A stretch of 64,000 nt of DNA from Sphingobacteriaceae bacterium (GTDB lineage Bacteria; Bacteroidota; Bacteroidia; B-17B0; Aurantibacillaceae): the NCBI GenBank assembly GCA_002319075.1, contig NVQB01000001.1, forward strand, positions 1,426,001-1,490,000, in the 5' to 3' direction. The position numbers were made by a program, and so were the translations under genes. The stretch's first letter is position 1. Each line of letters starts with the position of its first letter. Of this stretch, positions 1-9,080 are shown piece by piece. The notes beneath the pieces are model-generated. The model had not been told where the DNA came from. It searched no databases and was given only the letters and a program-made list of their open reading frames with translations.

Positions 1-995
1 ATATTATATGCAGTAGTACAACTACAAACACTTGAGATTGTATAAGTGCCTGGGCTAACATTGGTGAGACTGCCAAGTGCCGAACAGGTCCCTGTGGAGG
101 GAATATCAACGTTGTAAGCGGTTATAGTCTGAGGATAATACGGCGCAAAACATGAAAATGGTGGTAATGTAATTATGATGCTACCATCACAACCTGGCGA
201 GCAACTTGGACGAACAACAGTGGGAGTAGTTAAACACAGAGCATTTGTTTGACTGCCACTATATTTTCCTGAAGATACAGAGATTGTGCTGTTAAGATCA
301 CTTGAGCTAATAGGTACTTTATTCAGATATGAATTTCCAACCTGCATGTTGGAGTTCTTACTGATGTCTAAAATTTTTGAAATTCTTAATATAGCCCTGT
401 TGAAATTAAGGGCGCTACTATTTTGGATCGAAAGCTTTCCTGCCTGCAAAATAGAATTACGGAATTCTATACCTGCATTATTAATAGTGATTGTGTTTGA
501 CTCCTGTAATTTCAAGTTACCGATCATCCACTGCCCACCCGTAACATTGACATTATTGTTTAACCGAGCAGTACCCAAACTGATAACTCCTATGTTAGAA
601 CTATTTGTTCCTAAACCAGTGAACTCAAAAGTAACTGTTGAATTAAAGTTTTCAAAAAGGTTCACAAAACTTTTGGAAATTACAAGCTTTGCCTGCAAGC
701 CAGTTTTTTTGAATGTAAGCGAATTTTCAGATTCTATAAAAATACTTTGAACAGAAAATGTAGAATTCACGTAAACTTCCGTAATTCCAATTCCAACTGA
801 ATTGTCAAAAACCAAATGACTCGTCGAATCCGGTAGTGTGCTAGAAGATGGCCCCCCCGAAGTTAAGCTCCAATGTGTAGGGTCATTAAAATTACCGCTT
901 CCGCCAACCCAATAAAGAGTCTGTGCTCTTAGTGTGGTAAGAGCAAGGAAACTAAGTAATACTACAATAAAACGTCTGTTTTTTCTCAAGCGCAT
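1..995 (-). CDS. Secreted surface protein, probable T9SS cargo (3' end beyond window)
   Basis: The reading frame runs open from an ATG at 995 to the left edge (331 codons seen), so the C-terminus and any sorting domain are missing. Residues 1-23 form a signal peptide (basic start, hydrophobic core, LRAQ cleavage region). The mature start WVGGSGNFNDPTHWS is a motif that recurs at the N-terminus of large Bacteroidota secreted and gliding-associated proteins. The middle is rich in Asn, Ser and Ile with short strand-like periodicity, and the last visible part has a Cys-containing segment with SPGTYT, as in SprB-type repeats. Secretion by T9SS is inferred from this architecture and from similar genes nearby. 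The ligand or function is not recognised. Confidence 0.75.
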   Translation of the reverse strand, partial: MRLRKNRRFIVVLLSFLALTTLRAQTLYWVGGSGNFNDPTHWSLTSGGPSSSTLPDSTSHLVFDNSVGIGITEVYVNSTFSVQSIFIESENSLTFKKTGLQAKLVISKSFVNLFENFNSTVTFEFTGLGTNSSNIGVISLGTARLNNNVNVTGGQWMIGNLKLQESNTITINNAGIEFRNSILQAGKLSIQNSSALNFNRAILRISKILDISKNSNMQVGNSYLNKVPISSSDLNSTISVSSGKYSGSQTNALCLTTPTVVRPSCSPGCDGSIIITLPPFSCFAPYYPQTITAYNVDIPSTGTCSALGSLTNVSPGTYTISSVCSCTTAYN

Positions 996-1125
996 AAAAA
1001 ATTAACCTCTTTAACGTAAATCAATGTTAAAAAGTTACTAAGATACGACAATTTAATTGGATATTTATAAGCTGTAAGGCTTCAGCCAGAAAATGGAACA
1101 CCTAAATATTTAGATTTTCAAAGTT

Positions 1126-1686
1126 ATGAACAAAAAAGAGTTAAATAGTTGGACTCAACTAAGTCAGGAAAAAAAATACGAAAATCCCTGGATTAGTTTG
1201 ACTGAGCACCAGGTTTTAAATCCTTCCGGCAATCCTGGTATCTACGGGGTTGTGAGCTTCAAAAACCTGGCTATTGGAGTCTTAGCCCTTGACGATCAGC
1301 ATAATACATGGTTAGTGGGACAGTGGCGCTATCCTCTGAAAGCTTATAGCTGGGAAATTCCTGAAGGTGGCGGTCCTCTGGGAATAGACCCTTTGGATTC
1401 TGCAAAACGGGAGTTGAAAGAGGAAACTGGCTTAATTGCGGCAAAATATACGGTTATTGGAAAAATTCACACCAGTAATTCAGTATGCGACGAATCGGGC
1501 ATTCTCTATTTGGCTCAGGACTTAACTTTTTCGGAAGCTGAACCAGAAGAAAGCGAAGATTTACAAGTCAAAAAAATGCCTTTTTCAGAGGCTTATCAAA
1601 TGGTAATGGATGGGAAGATCACAGATTCATTAAGTATGGTGGCTATTTTAAAAGTGAAAGTGTTAATGGATTCGGGTAAACTATGA
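1126..1686 (+). CDS. NUDIX hydrolase, ADP-ribose pyrophosphatase-like
   Basis: 186 residues. The Nudix helix RELKEETGL lies at residues 95-103, with the preceding loop EIPEGGGPLGID at 77-88. The first Glu of the canonical GX5EX7REUXEEXGU box is not at its usual place (Ile-87), but the metal-binding REL-KEE core is intact. The strand GQWRYPLKAYSWEIPEG before the box is typical of the ADP-ribose/nucleoside-diphosphate-sugar pyrophosphatase branch. The likely role is cleaving a nucleotide sugar or oxidised nucleotide in the cytoplasm; the substrate cannot be told from sequence. The ATG start is preceded by TAGATTTT at 1111-1118, which resembles the Bacteroidota -7 box. It stands alone between a divergent surface-protein gene and the isomerase gene. 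Confidence 0.85.
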   Translation: MNKKELNSWTQLSQEKKYENPWISLTEHQVLNPSGNPGIYGVVSFKNLAIGVLALDDQHNTWLVGQWRYPLKAYSWEIPEGGGPLGIDPLDSAKRELKEETGLIAAKYTVIGKIHTSNSVCDESGILYLAQDLTFSEAEPEESEDLQVKKMPFSEAYQMVMDGKITDSLSMVAILKVKVLMDSGKL

Positions 1687-1828
1687 ACGTTGTTTAAAAA
1701 AATGGATTAAGTTTTAAATCACAAAATTCTATCTATGCAAATCCCTTAGATGGTTATTTTCTCAGCACTTCTACATAAATAATTATCTTTACGTTCTTCA
1801 ATTAAAAAAATTTACGCCAAACAGAAAC

Positions 1829-2809
1829 ATGAAAGCACTTGTTCAGAATTTTACAAATCAATTAAAGGAAGCAAAAGCTATTGCAGAGAAGGCCGTTATT
1901 TCGGAAAGTAAGAATATCAAAAACATTGTAATTACAGGTCTTGGCGGTTCAGGAATTGGCGGAACAATTATTTCAGAACTTATCTCTGATTCTTGTACTG
2001 TTCCTGTTACTATTAATAAGGATTATTTTATTCCTGCATTTGTAAATGAGTCTACTTTGCTTATTGTATCAAGTTACTCTGGAAATACAGAAGAAACATT
2101 AAGTGCTTTGGAAATTGCTATTTCTAAAAAAGCGCAGATTGTTTGTGTTACAAGCGGTGGGAAAGTTTTAGAATTAGCAAAACAACACCAGTTTGATTTT
2201 ATTGAAATTCCAGGCGGTATGCCTCCTCGTTCTTGCATAGGATTTGGTTTGGTAGAAATGATTAAAGTGTTGGTGGGTAAAGGTTTTGCAGACAAAAAAT
2301 TATTTGCTGACCTTGATAAATCGATTGAATTATTGGATAAAGAAAACGAAGCGATAAAAGCAGAAGCTCAGAAAATCGCTGGAAGTCTTATAAATAAATT
2401 TCCGATTCTTTATTCTTTGGGAAGCTGCGAAGGAACGGTTGTTAGGTTCAGGCAACAAATAAACGAGAACAGTAAAATGCTTTGCTCGCACAATACTTTT
2501 CCAGAAATGAATCATAATGAGCTTGTTGGCTGGACGACTAAAAACGAAGATCTGGTTGTTATTACTTTTCATACTTCTTTTGATTACGCCCGCACAAAAA
2601 AACGCTACGAGGTTTGCAAGCCCATTTTTGAAAAATACTCCAGCGGTGTTATAGATATAACCGCAAAAGGCAGCAGTAAGCTTGAACAATTTTTTTACCT
2701 GATTAATATTGGCGACTGGATTAGCTGTTATGTTGCAGATCTTCGTGGGATTGATCCAGTGGAGGTGAATGTGATTGATAAGCTGAAAGCAGAACTTTCT
2801 AAGTTTTAA
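1829..2809 (+). CDS. Bifunctional phosphoglucose/phosphomannose isomerase
   Basis: 326 residues, the usual length of the bifunctional PGI/PMI family (about 300-340). An N-terminal SIS sugar-isomerase domain shows the sugar-phosphate loop GLGGSGIGG (residues 37-45) and SYSGNTEET (82-90). The C-terminal half holds PEMNHNELVGW (225-235), carrying the conserved Glu and His region of the PGI/PMI C-terminal domain. The enzyme interconverts glucose-6-phosphate or mannose-6-phosphate with fructose-6-phosphate and so links glycolysis with mannose-containing polysaccharide synthesis. It is monocistronic: about 140 bp follow the NUDIX gene and a 470-bp gene-poor stretch comes after it. Confidence 0.9.
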   Translation: MKALVQNFTNQLKEAKAIAEKAVISESKNIKNIVITGLGGSGIGGTIISELISDSCTVPVTINKDYFIPAFVNESTLLIVSSYSGNTEETLSALEIAISKKAQIVCVTSGGKVLELAKQHQFDFIEIPGGMPPRSCIGFGLVEMIKVLVGKGFADKKLFADLDKSIELLDKENEAIKAEAQKIAGSLINKFPILYSLGSCEGTVVRFRQQINENSKMLCSHNTFPEMNHNELVGWTTKNEDLVVITFHTSFDYARTKKRYEVCKPIFEKYSSGVIDITAKGSSKLEQFFYLINIGDWISCYVADLRGIDPVEVNVIDKLKAELSKF

Positions 2810-2831
2810 GGTAGCGCTTCACTAAAGTGAA

Positions 2832-3205
2832 GTACCGAAAAGTTTGACACCAATTTTACGAATTACACTAAAGGTTAAGAACAAGGATAATGCCTAATCA
2901 AAGGATTAGTGCCTGACTAAATTGAAAAAAGGGGTAAAACCAACTCCACGAATTACTGTATAACGCTGAGTGATTAATATATCTTCCTAGTAATGAATGA
3001 AGGTTTACTATACAAAGAACTATCCTACCAGATCGTAGGAATTTGCATGGAAGTTCATAGTATTTCAGGTAAGGGGCATAGCGAGAACTTTGGTGAAGAT
3101 TCTTTGAAACACAAAAGAATTGTCTTGTGATAAATTATGTCTCGTCACTAACCACTTCATTACAATTAGTGTTATTAGTGAAATTTGTGTCTGTGTACCA
3201 AAAGT
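2832..3205. mobile_element. Decayed inserted element with 26-bp inverted ends around a GxxExxY remnant
   Basis: The gap between the isomerase gene and lipB contains GACACCAATTTTACGAATTA... at 2846-2871 and its imperfect inverted partner at 3166-3191 (about 22 of 26 bases match when one is reverse complemented). Just outside lie the direct repeats GTACCGAAAAGT (2832-2843) and GTACCAAAAGT (3195-3205), which could be a target-site duplication. Between the ends sits a 45-codon reading frame resembling the start of a GxxExxY protein. There is no transposase. I infer a non-autonomous inserted element or a repeat-bounded gene cassette that has decayed. The structure is read directly from the sequence, but mobility is inference. 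Confidence 0.45.
2993..3130 (+). pseudogene. GxxExxY-family protein, N-terminal remnant
   Basis: A 45-codon frame begins MNEGLLYKELSYQIVGIC and continues MEVHSISGKGHSE. This closely follows the N-terminus of GxxExxY proteins (TIGR04256, a small family thought to relate to PD-(D/E)XK nucleases), which typically read LLYK-L-Y-IVG--MEVH---GKG-SE. The similarity stops exactly at the name motif: G-H-S-E is present but the Tyr is lost, and a stop follows 13 codons later. The family is normally about 125 residues, so roughly two thirds is gone. It lies between inverted repeats (see the enclosing element). A functional microprotein is possible but unlikely. Confidence 0.6.
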
Positions 3206-3264
3206 CTTGGATAATTATAACATTTGTATTTATATGGGGAAATCATATACTAAAGTCTTTCTTG

Positions 3265-3272
3265 TAATTTTG
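3265..3272 (+). promoter_or_regulatory. -7 promoter element of lipB
   Basis: TAATTTTG matches the Bacteroidota sigma-ABfrA -7 consensus TAnnTTTG and ends 8 bases before the ATG of lipB at 3281. The leader would be only a few bases long. No clear TTG -33 box lies 17-23 bases upstream. Confidence 0.5.
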
Positions 3273-3280
3273 CATTGATA

Positions 3281-4021
3281 ATGGAGTCGCAATTTCAAAA
3301 TAAAACTATTTTATTTCAAGACCTTGGGGTAATGGACTATAAAGAATGCTGGGATTACCAGGAGTCTTTATTTAATGCTACCATTCAACAAAAAATCGCG
3401 AATCGTGATCTTCCGGAAGAGCAAAAAGTACAGACAAAAAATCATTTGTTATTTGTGGAGCATCCGCATGTTTACACGTTGGGAAAAAGTGGTGATGAAA
3501 AAAATCTTTTACTGAACGAGCAGGAACTCATAGATAAACACGCGAATTACTATAAAATAAATCGTGGTGGCGACATTACTTATCATGGTCCCGGTCAGCT
3601 TGTGGCCTACCCTATTTTGGATCTCGATAATTTTTTTACAGACATCCATAAATACTTACGTTTACTTGAAGAAACGATCATTCTTACTTTAAAAGAGTAT
3701 GGCATTAAAAGTGGCAGAAGTGCAGGAGAAACAGGTGTTTGGCTGGATGCAGATGATAAAAGTAAAGCGCGTAAAATTTGTGCGTTCGGAGTGCGCTGCA
3801 GCCGCTGGGTTACTATGCATGGTTGGGGATTTAATGTAAACTCAGATATGAGTTATTTTAATAACATTATTGCCTGCGGCATTCAGGATAAAGCAGTGAC
3901 TAGTCTAGATAAGGAACTTGGCAGACCAGTGGACATGGAAGAAATTAAAGAAAAATTAAAGCGACACTTCAGTATTCTTTTTGATGCTCAGCTCACAGCA
4001 CCAGCCGGTGCATTGAAATAA
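3281..4021 (+). CDS. lipB: Octanoyltransferase LipB
   Basis: 246 residues from the ATG at 3281; an in-frame TTG six bases earlier would add two residues but lies closer to the -7 box, so I prefer the ATG. LipB moves octanoate from octanoyl-ACP to lipoyl-domain lysines in the cytoplasm, the first step of protein lipoylation. The substrate loop NRGGDITYHGPGQ is at 94-106, the catalytic Lys in RKICAFG at about 165 and the acyl-accepting Cys in IIACG at 199, all intact. Length fits the Bacteroidota family. The stop codon directly abuts the stop of the convergent T9SS gene, with no room for a terminator between them. Confidence 0.95.
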   Translation: MESQFQNKTILFQDLGVMDYKECWDYQESLFNATIQQKIANRDLPEEQKVQTKNHLLFVEHPHVYTLGKSGDEKNLLLNEQELIDKHANYYKINRGGDITYHGPGQLVAYPILDLDNFFTDIHKYLRLLEETIILTLKEYGIKSGRSAGETGVWLDADDKSKARKICAFGVRCSRWVTMHGWGFNVNSDMSYFNNIIACGIQDKAVTSLDKELGRPVDMEEIKEKLKRHFSILFDAQLTAPAGALK

Positions 4022-5314
4022 TTATCTTGAAATCACCAATTTTCTGACTGCTAGTGTGTGATTTGAATTTATACATTTCACAAAATAAATTCCAGCCTCC
4101 ATGCCAGATATATCCAGGCTCGAAGCACCAGAAAGTTCACTTTCAAAAACGAGCTTTCCACCAACATCTAAAATTTGAAGCGAAATTTTCTCATTTAAAG
4201 TTTTATAGTTTACAATTAGTTCGTTAGTAGCTGGATTTGGGTAAATTGACAAAGCTTCATTATTTTTTATTTTTTCTAAGCTCGTCAAAGGCTGTTGTGA
4301 GATAAAAATCTTATTAGCGTTATCCACAAAATAGGAGCTGTAATTGTAAGTGTAAATAGCATTAATTGCCTGGGTTGTATTACTGGTTTCGTTGGTCCAG
4401 CTTGTTCCACCATTTGTTGTTTTTAGAAGTGTGCCATTTTCTCCACCTACAAAACCTGTTAATGCATTTGCAAACTGAATGCATCCGTAAGTTCCTGAGG
4501 GTACTGAAGTGATTGCGTTGAAGCTGGCACCATTGTCCGTACTTTTATAAATCTGCCCGTTTTTTTTGAGTACCAACAAATCGCCTGAGGCTGAGACCTG
4601 GAAATTCACAATAGCATTTACAGAATCTATTAATAAAGGTTGCCAGGTCATTCCGGAGTTCCTGATTTTAATAAACGTTGTTTTTGCGGTGTTTGAAGTA
4701 AATTTTGCAATTGTAAAACCTATGCTGTCATTTATAAAATGAAGCATTCCGTAAGTGGGGAAAAAACCGGATACAAATGAAGTGGTTGAAACTCCACCGA
4801 CTTTATTATACCGGATAACCATAGCAGAAGTGGCCGATGCAACTGCATAAACATACGAAGGAGAAATGGCAGTAGCCATACCCGCAGGTATTACATTTTG
4901 CGCGAAGCCGCTTGTAGTTACAAATGCATCAGGTGAATATTGGAAATAGGTTCCCCCACCATAATACGAAAACCAGGCGTATTCGGTACCTGAAGTGGAA
5001 GTGGACATTGCCAAAGCGGACTCTTCTACCGAAGCCCCTCGTTGCACGGAATTGAGGTCATCAGTAGACATCATAAAATAACCATAGGGACCATTATGCA
5101 CAGATCCGGAAGAGCAAAGCGACGTGTAAATAATTTTTCCATCTGCTAATGGGCGGATGTACCCTGGATTTGTTTGTTGACCTGTACATATAAAATTGCT
5201 CCCCGTGAATGCGCTTATTGGATTTGGAAGGGCCGTCCATTGAGCATTTAGGGGGCGACTTGCTGTGAAAATAACTAAAAGTGCAAGAACTGATTTTCTA
5301 AAATACTGTTTCAT
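4022..5314 (-). CDS. Secreted protein with YCF48/BNR-like repeats and T9SS type A tail
   Basis: 430 residues. A signal peptide ending LNAQ at about residue 25 is followed by a beta-propeller-like region whose repeats read as sequential 'time-series' blades (STDNGASF, TTNGGTSWTNET), as in YCF48/BNR or sortilin-type propellers. The last ~75 residues begin LSIYPNPATNELIVNY and end in a VRKLVISR strand, the signature of the type A T9SS sorting domain, which directs export across the outer membrane and attachment to the surface. It is convergent with lipB and followed upstream by a second propeller protein on the same strand, 93 bp away; the two may be co-expressed. Ligand unknown. Confidence 0.85.
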   Translation of the reverse strand: MKQYFRKSVLALLVIFTASRPLNAQWTALPNPISAFTGSNFICTGQQTNPGYIRPLADGKIIYTSLCSSGSVHNGPYGYFMMSTDDLNSVQRGASVEESALAMSTSTSGTEYAWFSYYGGGTYFQYSPDAFVTTSGFAQNVIPAGMATAISPSYVYAVASATSAMVIRYNKVGGVSTTSFVSGFFPTYGMLHFINDSIGFTIAKFTSNTAKTTFIKIRNSGMTWQPLLIDSVNAIVNFQVSASGDLLVLKKNGQIYKSTDNGASFNAITSVPSGTYGCIQFANALTGFVGGENGTLLKTTNGGTSWTNETSNTTQAINAIYTYNYSSYFVDNANKIFISQQPLTSLEKIKNNEALSIYPNPATNELIVNYKTLNEKISLQILDVGGKLVFESELSGASSLDISGMEAGIYFVKCINSNHTLAVRKLVISR

Positions 5315-5407
5315 TGTGTTAGGTATTAAATGAAAGATTGAAAGATTTTATATTTAGACGGAAAACTATCGCTCGCCGTTGGGTTAAATCAAAATTAAAC
5401 ATTTTTT

Positions 5408-7933
5408 CTACCTGGTAACCAAAAGTTTAAAAGATTGAACATAATCTTGTGAGCTGATAATAATGGTATACAAACCATTTTCCAAAAACGAAATATCTAT
5501 AAGCTCTTCATTAAAGCATTTCACAACCAACTTACCACTGAGATCTCTAAACTCAATTCTGAAATTTTGTCTCGACATATATTTAGTTTCAATATGTATA
5601 AGATTAGTAGCGGGATTAGGATATATACTAACTAATTTTTCCTCTTTCATTTCTTCCTGCAAAAATACGGGAGTTTGAGTTGTTGTATTGAGGCTTGCCA
5701 TCTTCATACCATTTCCAAAACTTGTTACCCAAAGCTCATTAGCGTTATGTGGATTAAAAAATACGCGCTCGGGCTGCTGAAAAGGATAAGATTGCACCTG
5801 GGTAAATACTGGTGTTGTTGCATTAATGTTACTGGACATCCACAAGCCATTTGTTTCTGTAGTCATGTAGATCTGATTGGGATCGGTTGGATGAAAGGTG
5901 CAGGAAGTCACTCTGTCTATTGTTGATGCATTCGTAAGCTTTGTCCATGAAGTTCCACGGTTTGTAGTTTTGTACAGTCCCCCCAACCCATTTGGAGCGC
6001 CGCCCCAGCCGCTAAATACACCAACGTACCAGGTATTTTGATTTGCATCATTCGGATCTACAACAATATCTTTGGTCCAGTATTGCATGCCTGAATGTGA
6101 AACGTCGGCCCAGGTATTTAAAACAGGATCGTAAATAAAAACTCCTGAACTGGCCGTGAAGGCGGTACTTGTTCTTCTGCCAGAATAAGTGCAAACCATT
6201 TTTCCATCATTTAAAACCACTATAGTTGCAGGATGCTTTTCTGTGCGCGGAGGGGCAGGCAAAAGGGTCCAGCTCGACGTGGATAAATTCTGAAGATCGT
6301 TAGTCATGTAAATACCACCTACTCCACTGCCCCCTCCGTAATGAATAACACTGGCATAGGCGCGGTTTGGATTTGAAGGATCAAGGGCAATCCAAAAAAC
6401 CGGATGATTAAACACTTTTAAATTTTGCCAACTTTGCCCGTTGTTTGATGAGTAGATCAGCTTTCCGTTGGCATCGTTCGCGTCCAGAATAATATCCTGC
6501 AAACGTGTACTTTGATACATATCGTGAATATTGGAAGTTGCGGCAAAAAGCGTTCCGTTAGCAGGATGTTGGGCTATGCGGTACATAGAATTGCCAGTAT
6601 GCCCTGTATAGTTAAAAGACCAGGAAGCGCCACTGTTAACACTTCTCAATCCTCTGATATCCGAAAAACAAGCAAACATATCGGTTGCGCTTGTCCAATG
6701 AATTTGCCAGCAGGTTGTATTCTCAAGCCCACAAGTCTGATAAGAATTATTCTGAGGCGTGTTTGCTCCCGCAGGATGTTGATCTGAGGTGTTCACATAA
6801 GCTTGCTGCCATGAGGTGCCACCGCTCGTGCTTTTGTGTACAAATCCAAAATCTCCGAAAATTAATTTCTGTGCATTATTGGGGGCAACGGCTATTGAAA
6901 AAGGACATTCACCATAACCCCAGCCACGATCTCCACCCTGACCACTCCATCCGGTTACAACATTCTGGTTACCGTTAGAATTGAACACATGGATCCAGTT
7001 TGATCCGCCGTCTGTGGTTTTTATAATATCGGGAACCCCATTGGCATTGCTTCCGGCAAGGTACACAGTATCTATACAATTGGCAGCCATGCCAACAAAC
7101 ATTGGAAAATCAGTAGCTGTATTTATAGCAGTGGTTTTTGCGACCCAATTTCCAACACCATAATCCAGTGCATAAATTCCTTTTGCGAAACCATAATAAT
7201 CCGATCCAACTAGTCCTGGATAAATATCATTTGGGAGCCCGGTAATGCAAAAGAACCTGGTGGTTGTTCCCACTTTGGCTCCCGCAAAAGACCAAATCGT
7301 TTCAGAGGAAGGAATACCGGGTGTTGTTGCAGTTGTCCAGTTTGTGCCGCCATTAGACGAAACCAATACACCATCATTTGTTCCGATATAAATATTAAGG
7401 CCATCAAAAAAAACACCGCCAACAGTGTTCCCTGCGGAGGTGGCTGCGGTATGAATACTGGTGAAGGTAGTGCCTCCATTTGAAGAAAAATATATTTCAC
7501 CATAATAAGAAATTATTACCCGTGAAGGATTAGTGTAATCGACATCTATACTGAAAGTTTCTTCAGAATCATCGGGGTTACCCGAAAGTTTTGTCCAGGT
7601 GACGCCATTATCGGTGCTTTTCATGGGAAGAATCATATCCTTAGCGTAACTAATTGTATATAATAAACCCGATGTGGATGTGTAACACACTTTAGAATTA
7701 TGTCCTCCAATGACCTGTTGAAAGTTAACCTGATCATAAGATGTGCCAAAGGTTGTGGTATGAAATAATTCACCCATATCGCAGGCTACGTAATATTCGT
7801 TATGATTTGCGGGATTAATAGAAAGGGCAAAAAGTGCACCACCGCCGCCAATGCCTTTAGAAACAAAATTTGCCGGTTGTGAAAAAAGTGTTTGACTTAG
7901 AAACAGAAGAAAAAAAATACTGCTATTTTTCAT
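5408..7933 (-). CDS. Large secreted sortilin/BNR-type propeller protein with T9SS type A tail
   Basis: 841 residues. The signal peptide ends LFSQ near residue 19. Many Asp-box-like blades are visible (TDNGVTW, SSNGGTNW, TTDGGSNW, TSGGTSW, NNGQSW, TTNRGTSW), which suggests one or two seven-bladed propellers of the VPS10/sialidase/GH74 superfamily. The tail begins LVSIYPNPATNLIHIE and ends KLLVTR, a type A T9SS sorting domain. GH74 xyloglucanases share this fold, but I could not confirm their catalytic aspartates, so I do not assign an enzyme activity. It is transcribed towards the 430-residue propeller gene and is probably surface-exposed. Confidence 0.8.
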   Translation of the reverse strand: MKNSSIFFLLFLSQTLFSQPANFVSKGIGGGGALFALSINPANHNEYYVACDMGELFHTTTFGTSYDQVNFQQVIGGHNSKVCYTSTSGLLYTISYAKDMILPMKSTDNGVTWTKLSGNPDDSEETFSIDVDYTNPSRVIISYYGEIYFSSNGGTTFTSIHTAATSAGNTVGGVFFDGLNIYIGTNDGVLVSSNGGTNWTTATTPGIPSSETIWSFAGAKVGTTTRFFCITGLPNDIYPGLVGSDYYGFAKGIYALDYGVGNWVAKTTAINTATDFPMFVGMAANCIDTVYLAGSNANGVPDIIKTTDGGSNWIHVFNSNGNQNVVTGWSGQGGDRGWGYGECPFSIAVAPNNAQKLIFGDFGFVHKSTSGGTSWQQAYVNTSDQHPAGANTPQNNSYQTCGLENTTCWQIHWTSATDMFACFSDIRGLRSVNSGASWSFNYTGHTGNSMYRIAQHPANGTLFAATSNIHDMYQSTRLQDIILDANDANGKLIYSSNNGQSWQNLKVFNHPVFWIALDPSNPNRAYASVIHYGGGSGVGGIYMTNDLQNLSTSSWTLLPAPPRTEKHPATIVVLNDGKMVCTYSGRRTSTAFTASSGVFIYDPVLNTWADVSHSGMQYWTKDIVVDPNDANQNTWYVGVFSGWGGAPNGLGGLYKTTNRGTSWTKLTNASTIDRVTSCTFHPTDPNQIYMTTETNGLWMSSNINATTPVFTQVQSYPFQQPERVFFNPHNANELWVTSFGNGMKMASLNTTTQTPVFLQEEMKEEKLVSIYPNPATNLIHIETKYMSRQNFRIEFRDLSGKLVVKCFNEELIDISFLENGLYTIIISSQDYVQSFKLLVTR

Positions 7934-8060
7934 GATTCAGATTTTAGTTAAAACTAAAGTAAACTAAAAAATAAACCCTGCAAGCGGGATCTTACACTAT
8001 TTCGCGCCAGGAACCTGAGAATGCAGTATAGCATGTTATAGTGACAGAGGGATATAGATG

Positions 8061-8215
8061 GGTTCGCGCAGAGACGCTATGAACGCAAAGGGTTTAGAAA
8101 TAGAGCGTGGTAGATCTTAATGGTTCGCGCAAAGACGCTAGGAGCGCAAAGGACTTATCAATAGAGCGTAGTAGGGTTTTTAAGGGGTTCGTGCAAAGAC
8201 GCTATGAACGTAAGG
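8061..8215. repeat. Three ~31-bp direct repeats, period 61-64 bp
   Basis: The word GGTTCGCGCAAAGACGCTAT followed by GAACGCAAAGG occurs at 8061-8091, 8122-8152 and 8186-8215 with a few substitutions. The spacers share GAGCGT-GTAG. The array fills the 315-bp gap between the divergently placed propeller gene and the convergent 3' end of the short-chain dehydrogenase. No gene is seen in the gap. Similar 'GCAAAGACGCTAxGAACGCAAAG' words are common dispersed repeats in bacterial intergenic DNA. Their function is unknown. Confidence 0.8.
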
Positions 8216-8248
8216 CTATGTTAAAACAACAGTACTGCAAAATAAAAG

Positions 8249-9049
8249 TTAGTATGGGCTTTGTTTACGAACCAACTTTCCAAATAATTTTGGAAATAAA
8301 CGTTTTATATGCACCATTAGAATTTCCTTACCACCGATATAAATTTCTTCTTTATTAGCTTTAAGTCCGGCGATAATTTGTAGCGCGCACTCTTCAGGAG
8401 ACAAAGCATCTTTGTGACTCGGATCCATTTCACTGTGTTTTTTTCCTGTAGCAGTAACCGCGTTGTGCGAGACATTTGTTTTTATTTTCCCAGGACAAAC
8501 TATCAGAGTTTTGATATTATATTTTTCAGTTTCCAACCTCAGCGAATCAAAAAAACCGTGCAGGGCATGTTTTGCAGCACTGTAAGATGTTCTCAAAAAG
8601 AACCCGAATTTTCCGGCAATGCTACTTATAATAATAAATTGTCCGCTTTTTTGACGCTTCATGTAAGGCAAAACAGCTTTGGCAAGACTTACATAAGAGA
8701 AATAATTTACTTCCATTAACTGGCGATCGATTTCTATGGATGTTTCAATCGCTTCACCACGTTGACTGTAACCTCCGTTATTTACCAGGATATCAATTCT
8801 TCCAAATTTATTCATGATCTGTGCTGCAAGTCCTGTAGCATTTTTGGTATCACTTAAATCAAAAGGTAAAATCATGAGATCAAGCTCGGGCAATTTTGTT
8901 AAGGCGGCAACGCGTTTTAACTCATCTTCGCGTCTCGCAGAAAGAATTAACCTTGCTTCCAATCTCGCAAACTCCAGAGCAAGGGCTTCTCCTATGCCTG
9001 AAGAAGCGCCGGTAATCCAAATGACTTTATCTTTAAAAGGTTTCTCCAT
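8249..9049 (-). CDS. Short-chain dehydrogenase/reductase (SDR), DHRS7-like
   Basis: 266 residues with the classical SDR layout: nucleotide loop TGASSGIG at 13-20, structural NNGG at 90-93 (usually NNAG), catalytic Ser in ISSIAG near 142 and YSAAK with Tyr-156 and Lys-160. Arg residues after the first strand (SARRED) favour NADP(H). The C-terminal region is longer than in minimal SDRs and ends in a basic stretch (VHIKRLFPKLFGKLVRK), as in membrane-associated DHRS7-type members. The substrate is unknown. The gene lies just downstream of two glycosyltransferase genes on the same strand (31-bp gap) and may share their transcript. Confidence 0.88.
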   Translation of the reverse strand: MEKPFKDKVIWITGASSGIGEALALEFARLEARLILSARREDELKRVAALTKLPELDLMILPFDLSDTKNATGLAAQIMNKFGRIDILVNNGGYSQRGEAIETSIEIDRQLMEVNYFSYVSLAKAVLPYMKRQKSGQFIIISSIAGKFGFFLRTSYSAAKHALHGFFDSLRLETEKYNIKTLIVCPGKIKTNVSHNAVTATGKKHSEMDPSHKDALSPEECALQIIAGLKANKEEIYIGGKEILMVHIKRLFPKLFGKLVRKQSPY

Positions 9050-9080
9050 TTTTTTTCGACAACCCTGACAGAGTTATAAT

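Noticed and set aside
286-750. 154-codon plus-strand frame near the left edge
   Set aside because: It is the antisense shadow of the partial surface-protein gene, which has a signal peptide and recognisable motifs in the minus frame.
5408-7933. Assignment of the 841-residue propeller protein as a GH74 xyloglucanase
   Set aside because: Asp-box blades are shared by many propeller families and catalytic aspartates could not be verified by eye.
8107-8358. 83-codon plus-strand frame in the gap before the SDR gene
   Set aside because: It reads through the short repeats and into the antisense of the SDR gene; no protein-like pattern.
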